In this document: in pieces, positions 1-7,674 of the stretch | How the letters are laid out: every line of letters starts with the position of its first letter | Position numbering within the stretch: the stretch's first letter is position 1 | Assembly (NCBI GenBank): GCA_946481465.1 | Contig: CAMLOC010000016.1 | Coordinates: 1 to 15,463 of the forward strand | Direction of reading: 5' to 3' | DNA: 15,463 bases | Source: an uncultured Shinella sp. | GTDB lineage: Bacteria > Pseudomonadota > Alphaproteobacteria > Rhizobiales > Rhizobiaceae | Translations under genes and position numbers: made by a program | Notes under the pieces: model-generated | The model's database searches: none | What the model was told of the DNA's origin: nothing | What the model saw: the letters and a program-made list of their open reading frames with translations, nothing else

Positions 1-603
<603 letters not shown>

Positions 604-677
604 GGCCGGGCGGGAAAAACGCCGGGTCGTTCAAATTTTACCATTTCCCCTGACGGGGCCGTAACCGGCAGGCGCTA

Positions 678-702
678 TTCTCCCTTCAACGATAAGGGAG
701 AA
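678..702 (+). promoter_or_regulatory. Perfect 9-bp hairpin covering the Shine-Dalgarno sequence
   Basis: TTCTCCCTT (678-686) and AAGGGAGAA (694-702) are exact reverse complements separated by a 7-base loop. The right arm contains the AAGGGAG ribosome-binding sequence, which sits about 8 bases before the ATG at 709. In mRNA the left arm would pair with the whole SD. This could limit translation in the manner of an RNA thermometer or other 5'-UTR switch. The pairing is read directly from the sequence; the regulatory role is inference, and the 5' end of the transcript is unknown. Confidence 0.45.
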
Positions 703-708
703 CCGTTG

Positions 709-1185
709 ATGCGTACCCTGCTGCCGACCTTCGCCGTCATGCTTCTTGCCGCCCCCGCCTTCGCGGGTTCGATCGAGCCTCTCGCCGACGCGTCGTCCGG
801 GGGCTCCAGCATTTCGACGGTCCGCTGCGACGATTGCCCGGCGCTGAAGCCGAAGCCGAAACACGCCACCTACCATGTCGATGCCATCGACCCCGGCACG
901 CAGAAGGTGGAGATCCGCGAGGAGAACGGCGAGCGCAAGATCTTCCGCACGGAAGCCTGGATGGGCGGTTCGCCGGTGCTCTTCGTCAGCAAGGCGCCGG
1001 CGGAGGCCCATCAGGCCGCCGAGGCCGAGAAGCCCGCGGACGAGAAGGCCACGAGCCTGGAAACCGTCGATGCCGGCGCCCGCACCGGCGCGCTGGACGA
1101 GGCCGCGGCCCACACGACCGTCACGGCCGGCATGGCGACTTCACGGGAGTTTGATCCGGCAGGGTTTGAACTTCGGCTCAACTGA
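709..1185 (+). CDS. Small exported protein with CxxC motif (HPE1-like?)
   Basis: Unidentified secreted protein of 158 residues. Residues 1-19 form a standard Sec signal peptide (basic MR, hydrophobic LLPTFAVMLLAAP, cleavage after AFA). The mature part starts GSIEPLADASS and carries C40-DD-C43 followed by PALKPKPK, then a short conserved-looking core around EIREENGERKIFRTEAWMGG (residues 69-88) and an Ala/Glu-rich, low-complexity tail. The start is the ATG at 709, which has AAGGGAG upstream; an in-frame TTG directly before it is less likely. From memory, similar rhizobial proteins are labelled 'plant virulence effector HPE1-like domain' proteins; I am not certain of this and would not infer virulence from it. 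The two cysteines could form a disulfide or bind a metal in the periplasm. It is convergent with glyS. Confidence 0.8.
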   Translation: MRTLLPTFAVMLLAAPAFAGSIEPLADASSGGSSISTVRCDDCPALKPKPKHATYHVDAIDPGTQKVEIREENGERKIFRTEAWMGGSPVLFVSKAPAEAHQAAEAEKPADEKATSLETVDAGARTGALDEAAAHTTVTAGMATSREFDPAGFELRLN

Positions 1186-1234
1186 CCCCATATTGACAGG
1201 GCCCTGCCTCTCAGTCCCTCCAGGCTGACAGGAA

Positions 1235-1282
1235 TCCGCGAAAGCGGACGTTTTGCGCCCCTGACCTCAAGCGGGGGCGCAA
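1235..1282. terminator. Two adjacent hairpins between convergent genes
   Basis: TCCGC-GAAA-GCGGA (1235-1248) is followed by CG and four Ts, a weak terminator shape for the plus-strand gene. Directly after it, TTGCGCCCC (1253-1261) and GGGGCGCAA (1274-1282) form a perfect 9-bp GC-rich stem that could be read in either direction. It has no T-run on the minus strand, so termination of glyS here would not be a textbook intrinsic terminator. The location between two converging genes supports a terminator role, but the evidence is only moderate. Confidence 0.4.
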
Positions 1283-1313
1283 GCGTATGTGCTCCCCCTT
1301 CTCAAGGCCCGAC

Positions 1314-3428
1314 CTATCCCGCGATCTTGGAGAAGTCCGCGACCGTGCCCGTGGCCGCGCGGATGGCGGAGAGGAGGGCGAGGCGGTTGGCGCGGATGGC
1401 GGGGTCCTCGTCGTTAACCAGCACATCGGTGAAGAACTGGTCGACCGGCGCGCGCAGCGCCGAGAGGGCCTCCATGGCGGAGCGGAAATCTTCCCTGGCG
1501 ACGGCGGCGGCGGCGTCCTTCGTCGCGGTCTCCACGGCGGCGTGGAGGGCCTTTTCGGCGTCGAGTTTCAAAAGATCGGCCGAGACGGCGCCTTCGACGA
1601 CGGTGCCCTTCTTCTCCTCGGCGGCCAGAAGCTGCGTGGCGCGCTTGGTGCCGGCGAGAAGGTTGCGGCCGTCTTCCGAGGTGATGAAGGCCGTCAGCGC
1701 CTCGACGCGGCGGGCCACCATCAGGAGGTCGTCGGCCTCGGGCGTCAGCACGGCGTCGATCAGGTCGTGGCGCGCGCCCATGTCGCGCAGATAGACCTTC
1801 AGCCGGTCGTGGAAGAAGGCGACAAGGTCCGCATCCTTCACGACGGAGCCGAGCGGCAGGCGGATGTTCTTTTCGAGCAGCATGCGGATGACGCCGAGCG
1901 CGGCGCGGCGCAGCGCATAGGGGTCCTTCGAGCCGGTCGGCTTCTCGTCGATCGCCCAGAAGCCGATCAGCGTGTCCAGCTTGTCGGCGAGCGCGACGGT
2001 GAGGCCCACCTTGCCGGCGGGCACGCGGTCGGAGGGGCCTTGCGGCTTGTAATGGTCTTCGATCGCCTCGGCGACGGCGGCGTCCTCGCCCTGGAGCGCC
2101 GCATATTTGCGGCCCATGATGCCCTGGAGTTCGGGGAATTCGCCGACGGCCTCGGTGCGCAGGTCCGCCTTGGCGAGTACCACGGCCCGGTCGACCAGCG
2201 CCGCATCGGCGCCGATCACGGGCGCGAGTTCGCCTGCAAGCTTGCGGATGCGGGTGACGCGTTCGCCTTGCGTGCCGAGCTTGGCATGGAAGGTGACGTT
2301 CAGCGCGTCGAGCTTGGCCATGCGCTGGTCGAGCGGCTTTGCAAGGTCGAGGCCGAATTTCTCGGCCGAGACCTTCAGCGTGTCGAGGTCGGGCAGGTCG
2401 CCCTGGTCGCGCAGCCAGAAGTGCTTGGCGTCCGAAAGGCGGGCGCGGACGACCTTGCCGTTGCCGTGCACGATCTCCTTGCCGCCGTCCTTCGCCTCGA
2501 TGTTCGAGATGAGGATGAAGTGGTTGGAGAGCGTTTCGGCGCCCGGCTTGCGGGTGACAAAGCATTTCTGGTTCGTCTTGATGGTGAGGCGGATGATCTC
2601 CGAGGGGATCGCCAGGAACTCCTCCTCGAAGGTGCCCATCAGCACCTGCGGCCATTCGACGAGGCCGGAGACTTCTTCCAGGAGACCCTCGTCCTCGACC
2701 AGTTCGAGGCCGCTCGCAAAGGCGATGTTGTTGGCGTCCGTCGCGATGATCTGCTTGCGGCGCTCGGCGTCGAGCACGACCCGGGCCTTCTCCAGATTGG
2801 CGACATAGTCCTCGAAGCGGCGCACGGTGATCGCCTCCGGCGCATGGAAGCGGTGGCCGTAGGTGACGTTGCCGGCGACGAGCCCGCCGACCTCGAAGGG
2901 CACGATACGGGTTTCCTCGGTCTCCGAGCCGAAGGTGCAGACGATGGATTGCAGCGGGCGGACCCATTGCAGCGAACCGGGCCTGGCGGAAGCCGCGCCG
3001 GAGCGCATCGGCTTCGGCCAGGGGAAGTTGCGGATGATGCCCGGCATCACCCCGGCGATGATCTCGTCGGCGGGGCGGCCCGGCTTGACGATGTGGGCGA
3101 CGTAGTAATCGCCCTTCTTCGGGTCCGAATGGACATGGGCCTCGGAAACCGAGGCGAGGCCCGCCTTGCGCAGGAAACCCTGGATCGCCTGTTCGGGGGC
3201 GGAGGTCGTCGGGCCCTTGATGTCCTCGCGCACGTCGCTCGAGCGGGCGTTGAGGCCGCGGATGTCGAGCGTCAGGCGGCGCGGCGTCCAGTATTCGCGC
3301 GCGCCCTCATAGGTCAGGCCCGCATCCACCAGCGCGTCGGTGACGAGCTTCTTCAGGTCGCCCGCCGCCTTGCGCTGCATGCGGGCGGGGATTTCCTCGG
3401 AGCGGAGTTCAAGCAGAAGATCGGGCAT
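1314..3428 (-). CDS. glyS: Glycyl-tRNA synthetase beta subunit
   Basis: Beta subunit of the alpha2beta2-type bacterial glycyl-tRNA synthetase, a cytosolic enzyme that charges tRNA-Gly; the beta chain binds tRNA and the alpha chain (GlyQ) forms the adenylate. The 704-residue product has the family N-terminus [17 protein letters not shown] and the segments [88 protein letters not shown], and a C-terminal anticodon-binding DALR-type region. Length is close to the usual 690-710. I chose the ATG at 3428 by family similarity; an in-frame GTG at 3437 would add three residues. Neither start has a clear SD sequence. The gene follows DUF2207 by 104 bases on the same strand. No glyQ is seen in the window, although glyQ and glyS are commonly neighbours. 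Confidence 0.96.
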   Translation of the reverse strand: MPDLLLELRSEEIPARMQRKAAGDLKKLVTDALVDAGLTYEGAREYWTPRRLTLDIRGLNARSSDVREDIKGPTTSAPEQAIQGFLRKAGLASVSEAHVHSDPKKGDYYVAHIVKPGRPADEIIAGVMPGIIRNFPWPKPMRSGAASARPGSLQWVRPLQSIVCTFGSETEETRIVPFEVGGLVAGNVTYGHRFHAPEAITVRRFEDYVANLEKARVVLDAERRKQIIATDANNIAFASGLELVEDEGLLEEVSGLVEWPQVLMGTFEEEFLAIPSEIIRLTIKTNQKCFVTRKPGAETLSNHFILISNIEAKDGGKEIVHGNGKVVRARLSDAKHFWLRDQGDLPDLDTLKVSAEKFGLDLAKPLDQRMAKLDALNVTFHAKLGTQGERVTRIRKLAGELAPVIGADAALVDRAVVLAKADLRTEAVGEFPELQGIMGRKYAALQGEDAAVAEAIEDHYKPQGPSDRVPAGKVGLTVALADKLDTLIGFWAIDEKPTGSKDPYALRRAALGVIRMLLEKNIRLPLGSVVKDADLVAFFHDRLKVYLRDMGARHDLIDAVLTPEADDLLMVARRVEALTAFITSEDGRNLLAGTKRATQLLAAEEKKGTVVEGAVSADLLKLDAEKALHAAVETATKDAAAAVAREDFRSAMEALSALRAPVDQFFTDVLVNDEDPAIRANRLALLSAIRAATGTVADFSKIAG

Positions 3429-3532
3429 GGGGGTCACTGACTGATGGATTTTTCGACTGGCGGGGACTTAGCAAGCCTCAAGCCAAATGTCATCCGTCCA
3501 AACCCGAAAAGTCGGGCCGAAGCGGCGATCGC

Positions 3533-5476
3533 CTACCAGCCGCCGCCTCCGCCGCCACCCCCGCCGCCGCCGGAGGAGCCGCCGCCGCCACCGGAAGAGA
3601 AGCCGGAGGAGGAGCTTTTCGGCGGGTCGGGCAGGGAGGCGGTCATGGTGCCCGCCATGGAGCCGGCAAAGCCGCTCATGCGATCGGTGAAGCGGCCGGA
3701 GGAGAAGCCGTCGCCGTGATACCAGACGGGCTGGTAGGCCGCGGCTGCCGCACCGGCCGCCGCGGCGGCGGCAAGCCAGCGGCCGAAGGTTTCCGACCAG
3801 GGCTTTTCGACGCCGAGCGCCACGGCATAGGGCAGCAGGGTCTCGTAGTGGCGCGGCGACATGTCCGGCGCGCCGGCCATGTTCATGCGGTCCTTCTCGG
3901 CAAGCGTCAGGTATTGCCGCAGGCCCTCGATGCCGTCCATCATCTTGCGGCCGAGCGGCGTCGGCGCGCCCATCAGGAAGAAGAAGACGAGATTGGTAAC
4001 GACGATGCCGCCGACGGCGGCAAAGAGCGGCATCTGGCCGGCCGCCGCGCTGGTGACGAACAGCGCGAGGATGACGCTGCCGAACACGGTAAGGAAGACG
4101 AAGCCGACAAAGGCGATCATCGCGACGGCGAGGATGCGCGCGCCGAGCGTTTTCGCCCGCCGGAAGTTCTGCCCCAGCGCCAGCGCGAAGATCGACACGA
4201 AGACCGAGGCGAAGACCGGCAGGATGACGAGCACGATGCCTTCCTCCGGCAGCGAGCCGAAGATCACGAGCGCCGCGAGGCAGGCGAGGGAGAGCAGGAT
4301 GCCGCAGATCACCTGCGGCCAGTTGGCGAGGTAGTATTTGTAGCGGTGCTCCTTCTCCATCGCCTGGCTGAAATCGTGGCCCAGCGACTGCACGCGCTTG
4401 CCGTTCGACTTGTCGATGACGAAGGTGCTGCCCGCCGCGCCCATGGTCTTGAGAAGGGTCGCCTCGCCGGTCGGCAGGGTCCCTTCGAGCGGCTTTTGCG
4501 TCCGGGTGACGGTGATGGAGGTTTTCAGGTCCTTCAGTTCGACGAGGCCCTTGACGGCAAGATTGAGGAAGGCGGCGGAAATCGCCGTCCAGCCCTGCCG
4601 GCCGAACCCCTTCTCGTCGATATAGTTGACCAGCGCCGGCGATATGCCCTCCGGCGCGTCCCAGCGCGGCACGACGACGCCGCGCGCCGGGTCGCGGCCG
4701 ACGGAGAACCACGCCCAGAGATAGTAGCCGACGACCAGCACCAGGCCGCCGAAGGCGAGGAAGAGGTTGCGGTTGTCCTTGAGGAACAGCGCGCGTTCCT
4801 CCGCCGCCGTCGGCCGGGCAATGCTGCCGGCCGGCATCTTCACGCCGATCGTCAGGCCCTCGTTCGGGCCGAGCGCGCGCGTCGTCTCGAAGGTCGCCCG
4901 CTCGCCCCGGTTCTCGCCGCGCGCATCCTTGCCCGTGGCGCCGAGCGGCCCGGTGAAGACGGTCAGTTCCTCCGCCCGCACGCCCGCCGGCAGCGTCACC
5001 GTCGCCGTCGCCTTCTCGATTGGAAAGGCCCATTCGGTGCCGGTGACGTTCCAGAACAGTTCGTCATGCGTGTCGAAGAAGCGAATCTGCCGTGTCGTCT
5101 CGTAGGTCAGGCGGTATTCGTGGAAGCCGGGATCGAGCAGCACGTCGGCCGAGCCGAAATAGATGCGGATGCCGCGGCGGATGGTTTCCGTGCGGTAGGG
5201 CTCCGCCCGCCCGTCGCGCTCGACGCTCAGGATCTTGAAGCCCACCTCGCGCTCGCGCCCGCCGGCATCGACGAAGGTCAGCGGGAAATCGCGATAGATG
5301 CCGCGGCGGATCCGGTTGCCCTCGGCATGGACGCGGATCGTCTCGGTCACCGTCAGGGTGCCGTTCTTCGCGACGGCGATATCGGAGTGGTAGCGGTCGA
5401 AATATTCCTCCGCCCGCGCCGCGCCCCCGACCAGAAGGCAGAGCCACAGCGCCAGGAGGGCGGCAATCCGCATCAT
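3533..5476 (-). CDS. DUF2207 (YciQ-like) membrane protein with glycine-rich tail
   Basis: Predicted membrane protein of 647 residues with unknown biochemical role. A signal peptide covers residues 1-22 (MRIAALLALWLCLLVGG, cleavage near ARA). An extracytoplasmic DUF2207 region of about 200 residues follows, including RRGIYRDFPL (57-66) and NVTGTEWAFPIEKATATVTL (143-162). Hydrophobic segments lie near 238-257, 388-406, 412-435, 448-474 and 484-502. The family hallmark GIEGLRQYLTLAEKDRM occurs at 515-531. The last 27 residues are a Ser/Gly run ending in eleven glycines and a terminal Trp, a tail often seen in this family. The start is the first of two ATGs (5476), with GGAG 7 bases upstream. It lies next to lemA; LemA and DUF2207 genes are often neighbours, suggesting a shared envelope function. 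A longer same-strand reading through the lemA region is a frame shadow. Confidence 0.88.
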   Translation of the reverse strand: MMRIAALLALWLCLLVGGAARAEEYFDRYHSDIAVAKNGTLTVTETIRVHAEGNRIRRGIYRDFPLTFVDAGGREREVGFKILSVERDGRAEPYRTETIRRGIRIYFGSADVLLDPGFHEYRLTYETTRQIRFFDTHDELFWNVTGTEWAFPIEKATATVTLPAGVRAEELTVFTGPLGATGKDARGENRGERATFETTRALGPNEGLTIGVKMPAGSIARPTAAEERALFLKDNRNLFLAFGGLVLVVGYYLWAWFSVGRDPARGVVVPRWDAPEGISPALVNYIDEKGFGRQGWTAISAAFLNLAVKGLVELKDLKTSITVTRTQKPLEGTLPTGEATLLKTMGAAGSTFVIDKSNGKRVQSLGHDFSQAMEKEHRYKYYLANWPQVICGILLSLACLAALVIFGSLPEEGIVLVILPVFASVFVSIFALALGQNFRRAKTLGARILAVAMIAFVGFVFLTVFGSVILALFVTSAAAGQMPLFAAVGGIVVTNLVFFFLMGAPTPLGRKMMDGIEGLRQYLTLAEKDRMNMAGAPDMSPRHYETLLPYAVALGVEKPWSETFGRWLAAAAAAGAAAAAYQPVWYHGDGFSSGRFTDRMSGFAGSMAGTMTASLPDPPKSSSSGFSSGGGGGSSGGGGGGGGGGGW

Positions 5477-5493
5477 GAAGGGGCTCCGGAATG

Positions 5494-5560
5494 AGAGCGT
5501 TTCCGGGAAAAGTGGATACCGGTTTTCCGTTCGGAAATGCGACAAAACAAAATGCTCTAG
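5494..5560. repeat. RIME-like intergenic palindromic repeat
   Basis: A 66-67 base element between lemA and the DUF2207 gene. Its ends are imperfect inverted copies (AGAGCGTTT at 5494 and AAATGCTCT near 5551-5558). Inside are two small palindromes, TTTCC-G-GGAAA (5500-5510) and TTTCCG-TT-CGGAAA (5524-5537). The sequence, with CCGGTTTTCC and GCGACAAAACAAAATGCTCT, closely resembles short repeats I know from many Rhizobiales intergenic regions (RIME-type mosaic elements). The lemA TAG stop (5557-5559) lies inside its edge. In the lemA-to-glyS transcript it could fold and affect mRNA stability or read-through; that part is inference. Confidence 0.75.
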
Positions 5561-6105
5561 AATTTTACGGTGGGCACGGCCCGGTCGGCCGGGTTCTCGA
5601 TCTCGAAATAGGGCGCCTTCAGGAATTTGAAGAGGCTGGCGACGAGGTTGGAGGGGAAGCTCTCGACCTTGACGTTGAGGTCGCGCGCCGCGCCGTTGTA
5701 GTAGCGGCGCGACATCTGGATCTCGTTTTCCAGCGTTTCCAGCGTCTCCTGCAACTCGGCGAAGTTCTGGTTGGCCTTGAGGTCCGGATAGGCCTCGGCG
5801 AGCGCGAAGATGCGGCCGAGCGCCTGGCTGAGCAGGCCTTCGGCCTGTGCCCTCCCGGCGACATCGCCGGCGGGGACGGCCTGCGCCCGGTTGCGCAGCT
5901 CCACCACCTTTTCCAGCGTGTCCTTCTCGTGCGCGGCGTAGCCCTTCACGGTCTCGATAAGGTTGGGGATGAGGTCGGCGCGGCGCTTCAGCTGCACGTC
6001 GATGCCGGACCAGGCCTCCTCCTTCACCTGGCGCGCCTTGACGAGGCCGTTGTAGAGAATGATGGCGTAGAGGACGACCACCGCCGCGATTGCCAGACCG
6101 ATCAT
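5557..6105 (-). CDS. lemA: LemA family protein
   Basis: Small membrane-anchored protein of 182 residues with one N-terminal transmembrane helix (IGLAIAAVVVLYAIILYNGL, residues 2-21) and a long helical domain. The family hallmarks are all present in order: RRADLIPNLIETVKGYAAHE (about 41-60), a hydrophobic-register helix through LRNRAQAV, YPDLKANQNFAELQ (about 106-119), and SRRYYNGAARDLN (about 132-144), with a P/F-rich end. LemA proteins are widespread and their molecular function is unsettled. The start ATG at 6105 has GGAG-type purine stretches within 7-13 bases. It sits upstream of a DUF2207 gene on the same strand, 80 bases apart, with a RIME-like repeat between them. The stop codon TAG falls at the repeat edge, so the last residue or two may have been altered by the repeat insertion. 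Confidence 0.95.
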   Translation of the reverse strand: MIGLAIAAVVVLYAIILYNGLVKARQVKEEAWSGIDVQLKRRADLIPNLIETVKGYAAHEKDTLEKVVELRNRAQAVPAGDVAGRAQAEGLLSQALGRIFALAEAYPDLKANQNFAELQETLETLENEIQMSRRYYNGAARDLNVKVESFPSNLVASLFKFLKAPYFEIENPADRAVPTVKF

Positions 6106-6211
6106 GAAAGTCTCCGCTCCTTCTTTGTCCCGGGAGCGACCTTAGCATTCGCATCGCCGCAGGAAAGCCCCCGCGGCGGGACAATCGGCTCTCGTGAAGA
6201 CGCCGGCCATC

Positions 6212-6451
6212 CTACAGCGTGGCGGCGCCCTTTTCCTCGACGGTGCGGCCGAGCGTCTCAAGCTCGGTGTCGATCAGGTGTACATCCTCGTACCAGCCGT
6301 CGTCCTCCACCATGGCGCTTTCGGTGGCGGCGCGCTGGAGGGCGCGGGCCTCGGTGCGCAGCTTTTCCAGCTTGGCGATCTTCTCCTTGCGGGAAAGGCC
6401 GGTGTCGTTGCGGATTGCCTGCAGCTTCAGTTCCATCGTGCTGACGGTCAT
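6212..6451 (-). CDS. 79-aa hypothetical protein, helical and charged
   Basis: I do not recognise this protein family. The 79-residue product has no signal peptide or membrane segment and looks like a soluble, mostly helical protein. Residues 6-44 contain regularly spaced Leu/Ile with many Lys, Arg and Glu (LKLQAIRNDTGLSRKEKIAK, then LEKLRTEARALQRAATES), suggesting a helical hairpin or coiled coil. The second half has an acidic VEDDGWYEDVHLIDTELETL segment. The start is well supported: AAGGAG lies 6 bases before the ATG. The gene has coding character (no rare-codon bias, full frame) and is the first of the minus-strand run leading to lemA, 106 bases away, so it may share a transcript with it. 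It is divergent from the MipA/OmpV gene. Confidence 0.75.
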   Translation of the reverse strand: MTVSTMELKLQAIRNDTGLSRKEKIAKLEKLRTEARALQRAATESAMVEDDGWYEDVHLIDTELETLGRTVEEKGAATL

Positions 6452-6521
6452 CGGGAAACTCCTTGTTCGTTCCCCCGCAAAACGCCGGCAAGGCCGATTC
6501 GTTCCTCCTCCCCACCTCGCG

Positions 6522-6534
6522 GATGGTTAGCAAA
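6522..6534. promoter_or_regulatory. 13-mer shared with the DUF1217 gene upstream region
   Basis: GATGGTTAGCAAA occurs here between two divergent genes and again at 9668-9680 upstream of the DUF1217 gene. On the other strand it contains CTAACCAT, one base from the TTAACCAT half-site used for CtrA searches in alphaproteobacteria. It could be an operator for the divergent pair; there is no direct proof of binding. Confidence 0.25.
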
Positions 6535-6620
6535 GCGGTAATGAAACGCGGCTAATGTTCGCGCAATCGAAGGTTTCGGCAGCCCGCGGCGGGCCTGCCG
6601 GTGAAGCGAGGATTTTGGTT

Positions 6621-7430
6621 TTGCGTATCCGTGTCTCGACCGCAATGACTGCGGCCGCTCTCCTTGTCGCGCCCGTTTCCGCCCTTGCGGGCGAGGGCGG
6701 TCATTTCTGGTCCGGCGACTGGTATCTGAAGGTCGGCGCCGCCGGCTTCGCCGCGTCGCGCTACGAGGGGGCGAAGAAGTACCTGTTCCAGGTCACGCCG
6801 ATGATCTCGCTCGGCAAGGCGGGCAGCACCGTCCGCTTCTCCTCGCGCAACGACAACCCGTCCTTCGCGCTGATCGACAATGGCGGCTTTCGCGCCGGCG
6901 CGACCGGCAAGCTCGTCATGCCGCGCGACGACGACGATTCGAAGGACCTGCGCGGCCTGACGCCGGTGAAGTTCGGCGGCGAGCTCGGCGCCTTCGCCGA
7001 GGCCTATCCGACGGACTGGCTGCGCGTGCGCGGCGAGGTGCGCCACGGCATTCGCAGCCATGACGGCATCGTCGCCGATATCGCGGCCGACGCCTTCGTC
7101 GACGTTCGGCCGGACGTGCGCGTCTCGGCCGGCCCGCGCGTGACGCTCGCCTCCAACGACTACATGGACACCTATTACGGCGTGAAGCCGAACCAGGTCG
7201 CCAAGTCCGGCCTTGCCGCCTACGATCCCGACGGCGGCATCCATTCGGTGGGCGCGGGCGCGGCGATCACCTGGCAGGTCAACGAGAAGATCGAGACGAG
7301 CGCCTTTGCCGAATACAAGCGTCTCGTCGGCGACGCGGCGAAATCGAGCCTCGTCAAGCAACGCGGCGATCGCGACCAGGTGCTGATCGGCCTTTCGGCC
7401 ACCTACCGGTTCGATTTCACGCTGCCGTGA
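6621..7430 (+). CDS. MipA/OmpV family outer-membrane protein
   Basis: Probable outer-membrane beta-barrel protein of the MipA/OmpV family. The 269-residue product begins with a signal peptide (basic RIRV, then STAMTAAALLVAPVSALA, cut before GEGG). The mature protein has alternating barrel-like strands with the early GDWYLKVGAAGFAASRYEGA segment (residues 33-52), and it ends in GLSATYRFDF followed by TLP. Family roles include scaffolding murein hydrolases in E. coli (MipA), but the role here is unknown. Start choice: I prefer TTG at 6621 because GCGAGGA lies about 9 bases upstream and the signal peptide then has normal length. An ATG at 6555 would add 22 Arg/Gly-rich residues and has no SD; an ATG at 6645 would remove the basic N-region. 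The gene is followed by a large inverted repeat. Confidence 0.8.
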   Translation: MRIRVSTAMTAAALLVAPVSALAGEGGHFWSGDWYLKVGAAGFAASRYEGAKKYLFQVTPMISLGKAGSTVRFSSRNDNPSFALIDNGGFRAGATGKLVMPRDDDDSKDLRGLTPVKFGGELGAFAEAYPTDWLRVRGEVRHGIRSHDGIVADIAADAFVDVRPDVRVSAGPRVTLASNDYMDTYYGVKPNQVAKSGLAAYDPDGGIHSVGAGAAITWQVNEKIETSAFAEYKRLVGDAAKSSLVKQRGDRDQVLIGLSATYRFDFTLP

Positions 7431-7456
7431 TCTCAATATAGGGGTAGGCGACTGCT

Positions 7457-7603
7457 CCAACTCCCCTCCTCCCCCGCGGGGAGAAGGTGGCCCGAAGGGA
7501 CGGATGAGGGGGGGCGCGGGTGAAATTATTTGATTTTTGGCCTGCGACATCCCCCTCATCCGCCTGCCGGCACCTTCTCCCCGCGGGGGAGAAGGGGAGT
7601 TGT
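7457..7603. repeat. Large inverted-repeat element (rhizobial palindromic repeat)
   Basis: Two arms of about 50-55 bases face each other. The left arm (about 7457-7512) and the reverse complement of the right arm (about 7551-7603) share CAACTCCCC, then TCTCCCCCGCGGGGAGAAGG (one base different on the left) and CGGATGAGGGGG, with only a few mismatches and a short gap. Each arm also contains its own CCCCGCGGGG palindrome. The spacer of about 38 bases is AT-richer. It lies between the MipA/OmpV gene and ubiA and could end transcription of the former or shape the ubiA leader. A related short hairpin occurs at 14719-14747. Such elements are typical of rhizobial intergenic space. Confidence 0.85.
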
Positions 7604-7674
7604 CGCAACGCCGTGCCCAGCCGTGCGGCGCCATGCCGGCTTGACCGGCACCCTGCCGCTTGCGATCAAGGCGC

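Noticed and set aside
1287..3440. 717-codon open frame antisense to glyS
   Set aside because: It is the mirror of a well-conserved high-GC gene; composition is Arg/Gly/Asp-rich with no recognisable domain or start signal.
3444..3719. Plus-strand proline-rich frame (eleven Pro in a row)
   Set aside because: It is simply the antisense of the glycine-rich tail of the DUF2207 protein.
3716..5494. 592-codon plus-strand frame antisense to DUF2207
   Set aside because: Shadow frame caused by high GC; low-complexity charged product without domains.
5477..6184. 236-codon N-terminal extension in frame with the DUF2207 gene
   Set aside because: It runs through lemA in another frame, is Arg/Pro-rich, and the true DUF2207 start has a signal peptide and SD at 5476.
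6582..6594. GCCCGC-G-GCGGGC palindrome before the MipA/OmpV gene
   Set aside because: A one-base spacer makes an RNA hairpin unlikely, and such GC palindromes arise often by chance here.
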